Below, piece by piece: positions 21,937 through 34,394 of a DNA stretch of 64,000 bases; the stretch's first letter is position 1, and each line of letters starts with the position of its first letter. The translations under genes and the position numbers were made by a program. This DNA is from Fulvia fulva (taxonomy: Eukaryota; Ascomycota; Dothideomycetes; Mycosphaerellales; Mycosphaerellaceae). The notes under the pieces were generated by a model that saw nothing but the letters and a program-made list of their open reading frames with translations, was not told where the DNA came from and ran no database searches. The stretch spans positions 1,426,001-1,490,000 of the forward strand of contig NC_063021.1 in the NCBI RefSeq assembly GCF_020509005.1, read 5' to 3'.

Positions 21937-24259
21937 ATGGCTGACGCAGGCAACCCGCTCGAGCCGTCCGTCTCTCTGCAGTCCAAGCCAGATCCCAACA
22001 ACCATCCACAATCCGAACCTCTACCAGGCGACTCGGCAACAACCAAAGCAGAAAAGATCGAGCGTCATGGAAAGCCCGATGATAGCCAGCCAGCAAATCA
22101 ATTTGGAGAGTCTCCCGCTAAGCGCGTGAAACTTGATTCGGAAACGACATCGGCGACCAATGGCTCATCTCCCGATCAGACAGAGCGAATGAAGGGCGTG
22201 GCACCGATCAAGAAGGAATATCTGATTCAGGTTGGGAAGGGTAATTGGAGTGATGCGCAATACGACGATGATGCAGCGGAAGGACGGGATGCGCGCGACT
22301 CTGGCCAAGGACAGGCGGCTGGTAGAGGAGGACAGAAGACCAAGGGTGGACAGAACAAGAGTCGGCAGTTCGGCAGCTCGCGTGATGCCATTGAGCTGTG
22401 CAGATCGAGGCAGACGGCAAGCGAGTTTGCACCCATCACATGCTCGTTCGGCGAGAAGTGTAAGCACGCGCACGATATCCGAAAGTATCTCAAGGACGGC
22501 AAGCGGGAAGATCTGCAGACCTTCAACGATGGCACATGTCCTGTGTTCGAAGTGAAGGGCAGATGTAAGGCTGGCTGGCGATGCAGGTTCGCTGGCAGTC
22601 ACTCCAAAGAGGTTGAGCATGAAGATGGCAGGAAGGAATTGGTTCAGCTCATTCGAGGAGAAGACGGTGAGGTGAAGGGTAACGATCAAGCTCAGCAGCA
22701 GGACGAAGACTGGGAATCCGCCAATGGCATTGTGAATACGGTTGACTACAAGGACAAGATCACATTGAAAAAGAAGAAGCGGCCCACACCAAAGTCTGAG
22801 AAGTATCTGAAATGGCTGGAGAAGTACACATTTGGAGATGAAGGCAAGAAGCCGCACTCCAATGGCAATGCTACCAACGGCGATGATGAGAAGAAGGACA
22901 ACAACGCCAACTACATTGAACAACCGCCACGACCTTCCGAGAAGCGACGACTATACTATGGGCCAGAAACTCCAGTACTGGCACCGCTGACGACACAGGG
23001 CAACCTGCCATTCCGGCGACTTTGCGTCGAGCTTGGTGCGCAGATCACTTGGTCAGAGATGGCCATGGGCCTGCCGCTGCTACAAGGAGAAAATCAAGAA
23101 TGGGCATTGATGAAAGCCCACGAATCTGAACTCGCCCCACCAGCATTCTACCCAAAGAATGTCGTTCACGACTACGATAACAGCAAGGACATACGCTTCG
23201 GCGCTCAGATTGCTGGCAACAAGCCATGGCTAGCTGTCAAGACAACGGAAGCGCTCACTAGTCTGCTGCCTAATCTACGTGCCATCGACTTAAACTGCGG
23301 ATGTCCTATCGATCTCGTCTTCAGACAAGGTGCCGGCTCAGCGTTGCTCGATGCACCTGGTAAGCTGGAGAAGATTCTGCGTGGCATGAACACTGTATCT
23401 GGCGAGGTACCCATCACTGTCAAGATCCGCATGGGAACGAAAGACAAAGCACCCAACGCCGACAAGCTCTGCCAGCGTCTCATCATGGGAGGTCTCGATT
23501 CTCAAGATGGCAACCTAGGCCCAGCTGGTGTCGCAGCCATCACCCTGCACGGACGATCTCGTCAGCAACGCTACACTCGTAGTGCCGACTGGGAATACAT
23601 TGCTGAATGTGCCAGCCTCGTGAAGAAGTTGAAAGCGGAGCGTGCTGATGCCACTGACACCTCTCGCGAGCCGGACGCTCGTGACCTTCCAGCTACAAAT
23701 GACGGCATGCCATACTTTTGCGGCAATGGAGACATTCTCTCCCACGCTGACTGGAACAACCAAATGGAGCACGCAGGCGTAGACAGCGCCATGATCGGTC
23801 GAGGTGCTCTCGTGAAGCCATGGATCTTCGAAGAGATCCAGTCAAATCAATACCTTGATAAGTCCGCCACCGAACGTCTCGGCTACATTGAGAAGTTCTG
23901 CCGCAATGGTCTGGAATACTGGGGATCTGATGAGATCGGTGTGGGTAATGTCAGGAGATTCTTACTGGAGTGGCTGAGCTTCAGCTGCAGATATGTGCCA
24001 ATCGGTCTGCTGGAGTACCTGCCACCAAAGTTCGGCGATCGTCCACCTGCATTCCGCGGCAGGAGTGAGCTGGAGACGCTGCTCAGCAGTGGCAACTACA
24101 AGGACTGGATCAAGATCAGGTATGTTCAACTCTTGAGGTGTGCTTTGAAACCCCTGCTGACCGTTTTTCAGTGAAATGTTCTTGGGTCCCGCACACAAGG
24201 ACTTCCAGTTCCAGCCGAAGCACAAGTCAAACAGCTACGAGATTGAGGCCGAGGGATAA
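21937..24259 (+). CDS. DUS3: tRNA-dihydrouridine(47) synthase, Dus3 type
   Basis: Two exons, 21937-24119 and 24172-24259, with a 52-bp intron (GTATGT, GCTGAC, TTCAG), encode 756 aa. I start at 21937 (ACCATGG) rather than at the in-frame ATG 21898, because that context is stronger and MADAGN looks like a normal start. Two zinc-finger-like segments ([13 protein letters not shown] and [16 protein letters not shown]) precede the FMN-binding TIM barrel. The barrel shows [22 protein letters not shown] (catalytic Cys near 456), [24 protein letters not shown] and [10 protein letters not shown]. Dus3 reduces U47 in the tRNA variable loop using NAD(P)H. The final short exon supplies the conserved end ([16 protein letters not shown]). 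Confidence 0.94.
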
Positions 24260-27200
24260 AGCTTCTCACGGTGCTTCGAGTACGCGATCTGGTGGAACCA
24301 TGTCCCTGAGCAACGGCTCCGCTGCTCACGAAGGGCTCATCATCCTGGCGAAGCTGCGGCTCGTTGTTCGTGGTTTGAGATACTGACCTGGTTCCCTGAA
24401 GCAGGGTCGACAACTGACCGCGAGTCTGGCCGGGCAGAGAAAGCCAGGTTGCAACGGCTGTGGCACCCGGCGGTGCTCTCCACGGTAGACACTCAATCTG
24501 ACCATTTTTGTGAGACGAAGTCGGTCCAGAAAGCCTTGCTGCTCGCAATATATGCAGTCTCAGCTATACCATAGCAAAAGCCGTGAATAGGCGTGATATC
24601 CCCTTCCTCACCCTTTCCACCCGCCATACATCTCATTACCTGCACCCGTCTCAGTGTCATTGTTGGCTACAGGCGACGTTCAGGCTTTTGAATTCGCAGG
24701 TCAGGCCTGTCCCCAATGTCTCGGTGTAGAGGCACGTGAGGTCTCTGCCAAGACGAGCCAGGTCTTAATAAGCATTGCTAACGAATTCAGGCTGAAGTCG
24801 AAGGGCGGTGGGTCGTTCTCGGTCACCGCATCGGAAATACCTTTGCATCTAGTGGACAATGATCAGCGAGATCGCCGCTGAAGCATTGTTTGCCAAGGCG
24901 TACTGTCGTCAGTCTAGCGCAAGCCGAGATAGCAGTGGATGTGTCGTTACGACCGCGATGAGCCCAAGAATACGGTAGCTGAGTTGACGTGTCCTGCTTG
25001 ACGTGACGGCCGAAATAGGAGCCTGATGAGGTGTGTTGAGCAGCTCTTGATGATGCTGTGTACTGCTGTGGCTGTGATCGACATGAGCTTGACGTCGATT
25101 TCATCAGTGCTGCGTTAGCAACAACCACATCGCTGCTGGTTTGACGTCTGTCAAGTCTTGTGAAATGCCTGTGTTCGCATCTCCATGACGTTACACCAAG
25201 AGAGCACGTGGAAGCTCCCCTGACCTACCCTCGTCTTTCACGGACGGCTTGTCGTCAGACTCCACGCGGGGTTGGGTGCGCACATCCCCCAGTGGTGATG
25301 TTTCACTATCCGACGGACTGGAGCACTTTCTGGAGTCGACAAGCGGAGGGTTCGAGGCTACAGTTGATGTAACCTCTCACTTACTCCTCCCACCTTCGAT
25401 GTTGTGCTCCCGGATAACTCAAATAGGAAGGACGAGGTCCAAGTTGCCAATGAGGAGACAGCTGCTTCAGGGATAGCAGCGTCCGGCCTGTATCGACTCA
25501 AGGATGGCAAGATCCTATTCCTATATGCATGCTGGCGTTATGCTGGCGACATTTCGGGTGCTTCCGGCCAAGTTCCTATCAGCACAAGGTATGGAGTTGA
25601 TCTCGTTGTGGTGCGAGGCGTGCGAGGTTCAGACAGCTCAATCGAGCGTACGTCCACCCTTGTTGTTGTGGTCAGCGTCAACGAGTCTCCAGTCCCCAGT
25701 CTCCAGTCCCCAGTCTCCAGGACCCAGGGTCACATCTTGGTCCATACGTCGGTACGTGGACCACTTGTTGTGCGGTGCTTGACGACAAGAGGACTTCGTG
25801 TTCTCTAGCGTCCCATATCTGGACTCCCGTATGCACGGCATTTCCGACCCGATTGCGTGCCGGTTGGAATCACATTTCGGTACGGCAGACAGATGTATGC
25901 AAGCGAGTCAGGATCGCCAGTATTGTTCTTGAATAAGCGAGTGCCTGCATTCAAGAAGTGCTAAGGGCGAATAATAGCCATAGTGAAGGAAGATACGAGG
26001 ACACCCGCATAGCTGTTGAGCTTCGACGTCAAAGTCCGGAAGTGATCGCAGATCTCAACGGGTATGCTGCATCGTGTTGTTGTTGGCATTGTGACTATGC
26101 GGTCCTCGATCGTTTGTTCGGCGTCGGGCAGCCGACCACAGAGAGCTTCTGTGACCTGCCTCCTTCGAGTGCCTGCATGCTTTGCATTACTCGTGTTCGG
26201 GCTGGCGATGGTGGCGAGGAGGCAAGCTGACAGTTGAGGGTCTGCTTGGATTGGAACCATTGCGGCTGTTGGTCTCGATTCTTCAGAGCGCGTTGTTGCG
26301 CTGCCGAACTTCTCACGCTGGACGCTGATAAAGCTTAACGTCGCAAGGACGAGCAGGGCCGTGAAACAACCGACATAGCATCGTTGACTCGTTGCAGGTG
26401 CCTCGCGTGGTTGTCGCCGGACAAGGCTCTGGACTGGGCAAGGATGTCGAGTTGCGCGCTAGAAGAACGAGGGTCGACGGCGTGAACTGTGAGCCTGTCT
26501 CAGATCGTTCGGCAGGTCATCGTAAGCGCGAGTCAAGTCGATGATGAACGCATCAAGGACACCCATAGCTGCGGCAAAGATGCGTGTGGAGGCCGGTATT
26601 GGGTTCATTCGAGCTGTCGAGCGGCCGCCAGGGAGACCAGGCAGTGGTTCATTGCGAAGTCAGGAGGCGTGAGGAACACCTGCATGTAGCGGTGGCTAGG
26701 CGGGCAGTCGGGCAGTCGAGCAGTCTTGTCGAACCCTTCAAACCCGTAGTTTATTATTACCAGACGTCACAACGCTTGGAGCATGCCATTCCAATATTGG
26801 CCGACAGCGAGGAGAGCGACTGCGACGGCAGGGTCGGCAGGCGCACTGCTCGACACTACCGCAGTTGCAGTCGTCGCCGTCGTTGCTGCCGCCGCTGGTG
26901 ATTATTCTCCGTTTCGCCGGGCTCAGCACACGGTCGTCAAACGGCGCTGGCGGGCCCTGGCTCGTTCCCAAATGCACGGAGTGGAGCCATGATTTGGATC
27001 GCGAAGAGGCGGCAAGAGGCGGACGCTTTGGTGCTTCCACCGGCCTTCCAGAAAGGAGCTAGCAGTTCTCAGATCACGCCAAGCCATGTCGTCCTCGTCC
27101 TGGCTCATCCTTGCCATCGACGCAGGCTACGCAGCATATTTGCACCAGTGTGATAATTGATTGGATCGAGGCACCAGGCCGGCTTGTCTTGTGTTGCAAC

Positions 27201-28087
27201 TTGCCGCTGCGGAAGAGCCTCGTCTGCGCCTGCGTTTGCGGTGCGTCTGGAGTGATGTAAATCATGTGATGCCGTCTGTCGTTTGCAGCAGCAGCGCGGC
27301 GGGGACGTTTCACCGACGACGCTCGCAGGGTCTGTAGCGGTAGCGGTAGCGCTGTTGGTCGTTGCCGTGGGCAATACTCGGACTTGCGCCTAGCAGCACT
27401 ATTGGCGCAGGCAACAGGAGACGCACGCAGTCGCACTGCAGATGTGTGCCGCCGCTTCTGCGCGCTGGCGCATGGCATATGCGTGGAGGCGACGTCGTAC
27501 AGGTGCAGGCCACAGACTCACGGCTACGCAGGCCCTGGCACCGCGTGCACCGCTTTCTGTTGCTCTATGCTCTGCTGCTGCTCGAGTCGTGCTCTCTCTC
27601 ACACTCTGCTGATGCCAGCAGCGGACCGCGCCCCCACGCTTCAACCGGTCGCATGCAGCCTAATGGGCTGTGACTGTGAAACCTATATCGATGCGGTACC
27701 GCTGACTGCGCTCCCCATTGGCTGCACGGGAGCTCTCTGCGATCCCCGTCCAACCTACGTCAAGTTGACCTGGCCTACTAGCAGTCATATAGCACTCGTG
27801 TCCGTAGCCTCTTGTTTGCCTCGACCGCCATCCCAATCCACTGGCTCCGTCGAGTCCGTCCCTCTTGCCCTCTCTGCGCTGGACCACGACTCTACACCTG
27901 CACCTGCACCTACACTATACTAAGCCGTCCACCGTGCGTACACGTCTCCATCGAATGTGTAACGCCGTGCCCAAGCTGTCTCCAAGCCTTACGTACAGCG
28001 CATTTTATTAGCGCACACTTACCCGCTTGGTGACCCACCCAGCCTTAAATCTACCGGCATCGCCCTCCGGCTCATAACTCATTCAAG
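24260..28087. other. 3.8-kb gene-poor region upstream of the SFP1-type gene
   Basis: I find no supportable gene. ORFs at 25404-25808 (GTG start) and 27384-27923 have no recognisable domains or splice-supported extensions. A short tandem repeat lies at 25684-25720. The region probably contains the long promoter and leader of the SFP1-type gene, and perhaps an unrecognised first exon of it. Confidence 0.45.
25684..25720. repeat. 14-bp tandem repeat
   Basis: AGTCTCCAGTCCCC occurs twice in tandem and is followed by a partial third copy. Confidence 0.85.
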
Positions 28088-28423
28088 CTGGCTTCGTCAC
28101 GCTCTCCTCCGTCGCTCTACACTCCCGACGGGCGCTCACCCAGTAGTGTAGAGAGCACGCCCGTAGCAACACCGGTATCTGCCGATGCTGAGTATCCGCC
28201 GAGCCGACCGCCACATCCGCACCCGCAGCGACGACGACCGCAGGACCACGACCTCTCGCTCAGCTGGCACCAGAAGCAGCATCTAAGCCACGGTCACGGT
28301 CACGCGATCGCCGACGGCGACTTCAATAGCAACGACATTCTCTTCCCGGACGACGACGAGGACGACGACGATACGCTGCTACCACTGTTTCCCTCCGCGT
28401 CGCCACTCCCAACGATACGCGCG
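28088..28423 (+). other. Probable 5' coding extension of the SFP1-type gene without ATG
   Basis: The frame of the following CDS stays open upstream from 28424 to about 28046 but has no ATG. The translation looks real: SSRSPPSLYTPDGRSP, then FNSNDILFPDDDEDDDD. A plausible acceptor (CATAAC, then TTCAAG) ends at 28087 and would give a phase-0 exon start. If so, the true start codon lies on an upstream exon I could not place. Confidence 0.45.
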
Positions 28424-30174
28424 ATGCCGAGCTCATCGTCCCCCATAGAGATCGCCACGAGCCGGAACTCGTCGAGTTCACCGCGCAACCCGACCTCGAA
28501 TCTCACCTCGCAGCTGCAGCAGGAGCAGACGAATCGCAACACACATACGAATGGCACACCCGACGTGAAAGGCCGTCAAGAATCGACGGCGGGCATGCTC
28601 GGAACTACACCTTACGGGGGACGCGGCGTGCCGATGCCTGCAAATGGGCGCCGGGAAAGCTATCAAGTCTCTGGCAGCCTCATGGGCGGCATGAGCTGGG
28701 GTGGCATCTCAATGGGAAGCTTCATCCGAGACGAGTAAGTCGTAATCTGCATGGGCGAGGGTTGTCAACATACTGACATGTGCACAGCATACTCATGGCC
28801 GGCACTTCACCCTACCATGGAATGCAGTCACCTTCATTCCACTCTTCGTCGTACCTGCCAAAGATGGAGGCTAATTACATGAGGGACTATGTGTGCTGTG
28901 ACATTCATCTCGACTCGATGCACGAACTCCTGCAACATTACGAGGAAGCACATGCTGCACAACCGACACAGACCATGGGACGGACACCGAAAGATCAACA
29001 ATATCCGAGTCGAGCTGCTAACCCGATAAGCACGGCACAAGCAGTCCAGCAGCAGGCACAAACGAACCAGCCCAATATGCCACCACAGTACCACATGCCG
29101 CACCTCCAGAATCCGCCACAACAGGCTCCGTCACCTCTGTTCAGCGGGCAGAGTTCAGATCAGATTGGCCACTTCGATAGCCTCGACGATATGGATATGG
29201 ACATGAATGAAGGTACCCCAGGACCCCAGCCTCAAGGCTCGCAGTTTCAACCACAGCCACAATTTGGTCGCCAGCAGCCTCGAGGGCCATCCGTCAACGT
29301 CAATCTTGCCAATGCGTTCCAAGGTCAGGGCCTGAATTCGGCGACACCAACCACGCCACACGCGACCCAACCAAATCTGAGCTACCCAAATAACCCCACA
29401 GTCTCGTCCGTCAATACCCCGTCATTGACAACGCAGACTGCATCGCAACAGACCGCTACTCCAGATCCCTCACAGCCGAGTACGCCTGCAGAGCTAGACC
29501 CAGATTTTCTGGCTCAAATGGGTAACCTCAATTCGGCAGACTACAACCAGCTAATGCAGGGCAATTTCGACTTCAACAATTTCAACAACTTGAGCAACTT
29601 GAACAATGGTGGGTCCGCGACAATTGACAATCCTGAGAAGCGGTTGCTGAGCAAACAAGGCTATGGCAACAAGGGTTTCCAGAACCCAGCCTTCACGAAT
29701 GCGCAAAATACAGCTATCAACAAGGTCCGAGAGAACCAGCTTCTTAATGGTCTGGCTGGTGTGGGTGGGTTTGTTGGCGAAGAGATCAAGCCATTCAAGT
29801 GCCCTGTCATTGGGTGCGAGAAGGCCTACAAGAACCAGAACGGACTGAAATACCACAAGCAACATGGACACCAAAACCAACAGCTCAAGGAGAATCCCGA
29901 CGGCACTTTCTCGATCGTTGACCCAGCCACAAGTATACCATATCCAGGCACCGTCGGTATGGAGAAAGAGAAGCCATATCGATGCGAAGTCTGTGGCAAA
30001 CGCTACAAGAACCTGAACGGTCTGAAGTACCACCGCCAACACAGCCCACCCTGCAACCCTGAACTTCGAACCAACATTTCCAACGTACCTGGCCTGCCGA
30101 ACAATCTGCAAAACTTGAACGCCAATGTCGCCGGTGCAGGTTTAGTGGGTATCAACGAGAGCATGGGCTATTGA
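28424..30174 (+). CDS. SFP1: SFP1-type C2H2 zinc-finger transcription factor
   Basis: Exons 28424-28734 and 28788-30174 are joined across a 53-bp intron (GTAAGT, TACTGAC, CACAG), restoring SFIRDDILMAGTSPYHGM. From this conservative ATG the product is 565 aa; it probably starts further upstream. A degenerate finger (YVCCDIHLDSMHELLQHYEEAH) lies early. Two C2H2 fingers lie near the C-terminus: FKCPVIGCEKAYKNQNGLKYH and YRCEVCGKRYKNLNGLKYH, separated by a linker as in yeast Sfp1 (split finger protein). The middle is Gln/Pro/Asn-rich. Sfp1 controls ribosomal protein and ribosome-biogenesis genes in yeast downstream of TORC1; the same role in this fungus is inferred. Confidence 0.82.
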
Positions 30175-30979
30175 TTCATTACTCCGCGGCTCGCTTACTC
30201 GGTCGTGCATTCGCGCACCGCACTTTTCTTCACCGCTCTCCATGCGCATCTCCAACCGTGGACGACGATCATCGCGGTTGCATCACTTCCCTCCATCTTT
30301 CCGAAGGACCAGTCTTTACGGCACATCACGGGAGTCTTGGGCGAAACAAAAATACGTCTCATTTTCATTACATGTTGGCACTGTGTCGTTTAGCGAGGCG
30401 TTTGGGAGCTATTGGGATGATTCTTCTCTGGGTGGAATTTGCTTTGAGAGAGGATATCTGGCTTCGCAAGGCCGCTCTTGCTACGATACCCCTCTAGACT
30501 GTTTGCTGTTTTTAGATTTCAAGCGCCTTGAGATAGAATGCCCGCCTGGATCTTGTGCAGATTCCTATGGGAGGCATGACCCGAGGCGCTTTCTTTTACT
30601 GCCTCGTTGCGCGTATTATTCTACGACGCAAAGCTAACATGGCAAGGATACATCAAGAATCAAAGTTATGGATGGCTTCTCGGAACGGTATCGGAAGGTA
30701 CCACTGTGTTCGATAACACAGCATTAGATGGCAGTAGATTGGTAATTCAGCTTCGCACGCGAAGGGTTATAGAAACCTTGTACTATTCAGCACAGTATAC
30801 ATACATACATTCAGCAGAGCGCGAAGATGAACGTGCCTTCTACTACTTCGGCTTGATCGTGCCCGGGGGCAAGTGGCTTCTTGCCGTGCCGAAATCCGCG
30901 AACCTCCGACATGACCTCAACTGGATCATGGTAAGAAGCTCCTACACCGTGAATATCGTCTAGCAAAGTAACAATAGAG
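30175..30979. other. Intergenic, SFP1 / amidase
   Basis: About 800 bp. ORFs here either start at TTG or lack protein-like composition. It should contain the SFP1 3' UTR and the amidase promoter. Confidence 0.5.
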
Positions 30980-32803
30980 ATGTCTGACACCACTGCAGAT
31001 CTTTTCGATGTCAATAGGCCGGTGCCAAAAGCTACGGAGATAGCTTGGAAGCAGCCTCCGCCTCCGCAGAATCCTGTTGTGAAAGGCTTACCACTGCATT
31101 ACCTGTCTCTCTTGGTCTCGAATGTATCATTCGTGCAGCAAGTACTCTGGAGTAACGCTGGGTTCGGCTCGTTGCGGGATAGGCCTGAGCTGGAGAGCAG
31201 TGAACCAAGATATGAGCCGACCGTGATCCGGACTGCTGGTATGCAGAGGAGTAAGAACGATGAGCATTATCTTCGGGCTCTGCTCGACGAGAGTTGGGAT
31301 ACGAAGAAGCCTACTAGCAATGTCCACTACTCTGTCAAAGACTACACGGATGCGTACAAATCCGGCAAGGTCACGCCGACAGACGTTGCGAAGGTGCTGA
31401 TCCCATTGATCTCCAGAGAGGCTGAAACACCTACAAAGCACTCGACGGTATTTCTCCAGGTCAGACAAGATCTCGTACTGAAGGCTGCCGAAGAGAGCAC
31501 GCAACGCTACAAGCAAGGCAGGCCCATCAGCCCACTGGACGGTGTTCCCGTTGCAGTCAAGGACGAAGTAGATCTCTCAGGCTACAAGAAGTGCTATGCG
31601 TCCAAGATCGACTTCACGCGCAAGGACGATGCCACGAGCCATTGCGTCAAGATGTGGCAAGATGCTGGTGCGGTCATTATGGGCAAATGCACGATGCAGG
31701 AACTAGGCAGCGACATCAACGGGAACAACCCGAACTTTGGAACACCACTCAACCCCTACAACGAGCACTACTACTGTGGTGGTAGCTCGACTGGAAGTGC
31801 TTACACTGTAGGAGCTGGCTTGATGCCATTGTGCGAAGGCAACGATGGAGGTGGCAGCATTCGGATTCCCTCGACGTATTGTGGCATCTACGGGCTGAAA
31901 ACAACGCATGGGCGTGTGAGCAAGGCGCCGTCCACTGATCTTGCCCGTAGCACTGGTGTTGCTGGACCTATGGCAGCGAACATGATCGACCTAGAAATTG
32001 GCTACCGCATCATGGCACAGCCAAATCCCCAGGATCCTGATTCTGCTCAATTCAGAACGCCAGGCTCAATTTCTGTATCCGCTGGGAGTAACAAAGTGCT
32101 CGGCATCTACAAGCCCTGGTTCGACCAAGCTGACGCTGTGGTGAAGGAAAGCTGTCAGAAGATGATCGACCACCTCACCAGTAACCTTGGCTACACAATC
32201 GAGGACATCACCATCCCACTCGTCCCCGAAGGCCAACTGGCGCACGCCTTGACCATTCTGACCGAGCTGGTAGTAGGAGTCAAGCCATCAGACACATCCA
32301 AACTCACCCCAGCCAACAAAGTCCTCCTATCAGTCGCGCGCAAGAGCACCTCCGTCGACTTCCTCCAAGCACAACGCCTACGCAACCTCATCATGCAGCA
32401 CCTCTCACACCTCTACACCAAGCACCCCGGCCTCATCATCGTCACCCCTTCAACAGCCGAAGCAGGCTGGCGCATCGAGCCCGGAGACTTAGCATACGGC
32501 CTCTCCAACTCGAACAAGCAACTGAAGAACATGACCTACGCCTGGCTCGCCAACTTCAGCGGATGTCCCGCCATCAGCGTTCCCTGCGGCTACGCAGACC
32601 CACCCCCATCAACCAAAGACTCAAGCAAAGTCCCCATGGGCCTCTGCGGCATGAGCGACTGGTGCAGCGAAGATGCCCTCATCGCCTTCGGCTACGACTG
32701 TGAACGCTATCTCCATGATGTCCTCCCGGGTTCAAGGTTGAAGCCGGGGAATTGGACCGATGTGCTCGAGCTCGCGAAGGCCCGACCGAAAGGAGGCGAG
32801 TGA
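30980..32803 (+). CDS. Amidase-signature family hydrolase
   Basis: Single exon, 607 aa. The amidase signature fold is clear. It has the catalytic Lys in PVAVKDEVD (Lys194), the cis-Ser in GGSSTGSA (Ser269/270) and the nucleophile Ser in GNDGGGSIRIPS (Ser293), forming the Ser-cisSer-Lys triad. The consensus GGSSGGS is changed to GGSSTGS. The N-terminal ~130 residues (MSDTTADLFDVNRPVPKAT) resemble fungal amidases related to fatty-acid amide hydrolase, so an aliphatic or fatty amide substrate is possible, but specificity cannot be read from the sequence. No signal peptide is seen, which suggests a cytosolic enzyme. Confidence 0.88.
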   Translation: MSDTTADLFDVNRPVPKATEIAWKQPPPPQNPVVKGLPLHYLSLLVSNVSFVQQVLWSNAGFGSLRDRPELESSEPRYEPTVIRTAGMQRSKNDEHYLRALLDESWDTKKPTSNVHYSVKDYTDAYKSGKVTPTDVAKVLIPLISREAETPTKHSTVFLQVRQDLVLKAAEESTQRYKQGRPISPLDGVPVAVKDEVDLSGYKKCYASKIDFTRKDDATSHCVKMWQDAGAVIMGKCTMQELGSDINGNNPNFGTPLNPYNEHYYCGGSSTGSAYTVGAGLMPLCEGNDGGGSIRIPSTYCGIYGLKTTHGRVSKAPSTDLARSTGVAGPMAANMIDLEIGYRIMAQPNPQDPDSAQFRTPGSISVSAGSNKVLGIYKPWFDQADAVVKESCQKMIDHLTSNLGYTIEDITIPLVPEGQLAHALTILTELVVGVKPSDTSKLTPANKVLLSVARKSTSVDFLQAQRLRNLIMQHLSHLYTKHPGLIIVTPSTAEAGWRIEPGDLAYGLSNSNKQLKNMTYAWLANFSGCPAISVPCGYADPPPSTKDSSKVPMGLCGMSDWCSEDALIAFGYDCERYLHDVLPGSRLKPGNWTDVLELAKARPKGGE

Positions 32804-33530
32804 AGCCCGAGAGTGAAACGCGAGCATGGAAGTGCAAGTAGCAGCACTCCTACGGCCCTTTGCCTGTATGTGTAGAAATGAGCGAGGAGAGATAAAGTCA
32901 GATTGATGTCAGCATGCGGTGCTGAAAATCTAAGAATGGGTACTGTACTGGTCGTGGAGGTAGACTTTATAGCCTCGCTTTCCCACATGAACCTTGTACG
33001 CGGTGACGGCGTTGTTTGGTTTCTCTCGGCTGGGTCTTACGAGGCATGTCTGATAAGTCGTGGCACGCTATTGCTAAAGTCTGATTTGAAGCATTCATGT
33101 GCCTGTACTCCGAGTGGTGCAGTGTAGTGAGGCTTGTACGAGATCGCGAGGAAGAAGGACCAGGGTGAGCTGAGATCTTGTGCGACATGATAATCTCGTG
33201 GCGTCTTGGAACCGCTATTTTCGCGAACCCGAAAATGCTCGCCGTGGCTACTACATTGACACTACAGCGTTGCAGAGTAAAAGTCACACGTCCACTCGGG
33301 AGCCCATAAATCCCCTGACTCCTCGCACCTGGCTAATCCGAGCAAAGCGAAATCGTGCAGCAATACCATGGCAAACCTGTCCTATGCTTTATCCCATTTC
33401 CCATGCCCGTCGTCCGCAAACGCTTGACCATGCCATTAAGTTTGATGTTGGGTAATTAGACGGCAATCCTCGCGTGAGTGCACTTTGCCATATATTTCGA
33501 TGTCGTTCGTGTGGAACCAGAAATTGGATG
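32804..33530. other. Convergent 3' region amidase / conserved unknown
   Basis: About 730 bp between converging stop codons. No gene recognised; a minus-strand ORF at 33389-33865 is a shadow of the neighbouring gene in another frame. Confidence 0.5.
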
Positions 33531-34394
33531 TTATGCTGCTGCCCGAGATGCTTGGGGTACCACTGGTGCAGCATTCTCGGATGGCACGTATCGTTGCGAT
33601 GCGCGTCGTCCAGCAAGTAGTCCGCTGAGATCCGAATCGCCACGCTCGGACTGTTCCTTGAGATAGGCTTCAAGCTCAGGTGGCAAAGTCTGGCCTCGCT
33701 CCCAAGCCGCGAGTATACGTTGGTTGATTCGTTGTGTGATGGCTTGATCGCGACGCTGCTCGAGCTGCGCCATGTGCTGCTGGCGAGCTGCTGTTTCTGC
33801 AAGTGGCTCTTGTTCGCTCTCCATGTTCGCGTCTTCGGTCTCTGCGTCTCCTTCCGATTCTGCATCGTTCATCTCTTCGTCATCTTCCTGAATGGGTGGT
33901 TGACGGCTGTTGCTCGCATCTGCATCTTCCACCACAACCGAGATCTCGGTCTTCTTCGTGATAGAGTGCCTTCTGTAATCTTCGCTGGGTCGATCTCGCC
34001 TGTCCACGAAAGGGCCGATGTCGTTGCCAGTTGTGTCGACTACAACCACTCCTTCGTCCTTCTCGTAGCGCTCCCGCGCCCACTTTGTACCCTCCCAACA
34101 GCAGAAGTCCTGTATCTCGTTGTAGGTCAAGCCCAATGAGTCGAATGCATCAAACAGTCGCCTGTGGTGCTTGAAGCGGCCCAGACGCATGCGGTGAGGT
34201 GGGTGGCAGTAATTCAGCCCGGGATAGCGTGCCTCAGCGCTGTTCAGATCGCCATAGAAAGTAGCGACTTCAATGCGGACTTCTGGCACCAAGTTACGAG
34301 CCAGGTGTGCTGAGAAGGAAGGTGGGTCGTTTGGCGTTGGGTGAGGAAACAGGTGCGAGTAGAGCAGATGAGCTATGGGCGTTTGTCGTCTCAT
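33531..34394 (-). CDS. Conserved-looking fungal protein of unknown function
   Basis: Minus-strand ORF; the frame is open to a stop near 34480, but the first ATG is at 34394, giving 287 aa (MRRQTPIAHLL). The N-terminal half looks globular: VRIEVATFYGDLNSAEARYP, HPPHRMRLGRFKHHRRLFDAF, and a Trp/Cys-rich FCCWEGTKWARERYEKDEGV. The middle is strongly acidic (QEDDEEMNDAESEGDAETED). A Gln/Arg-rich helical segment follows (RQQHMAQLEQRRDQAITQRINQRI). No domain or catalytic motif is recognised. The region just upstream (34470-34900) is low complexity and is probably promoter. Confidence 0.65.
   Translation of the reverse strand: MRRQTPIAHLLYSHLFPHPTPNDPPSFSAHLARNLVPEVRIEVATFYGDLNSAEARYPGLNYCHPPHRMRLGRFKHHRRLFDAFDSLGLTYNEIQDFCCWEGTKWARERYEKDEGVVVVDTTGNDIGPFVDRRDRPSEDYRRHSITKKTEISVVVEDADASNSRQPPIQEDDEEMNDAESEGDAETEDANMESEQEPLAETAARQQHMAQLEQRRDQAITQRINQRILAAWERGQTLPPELEAYLKEQSERGDSDLSGLLAGRRASQRYVPSENAAPVVPQASRAAA

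Noticed and set aside
27384..27923. 179-codon Cys-rich plus-strand ORF
   Set aside because: It looks briefly like a secreted Cys-rich protein, but there is no signal peptide, the Cys spacing is irregular and ORFs overlap in every frame here.
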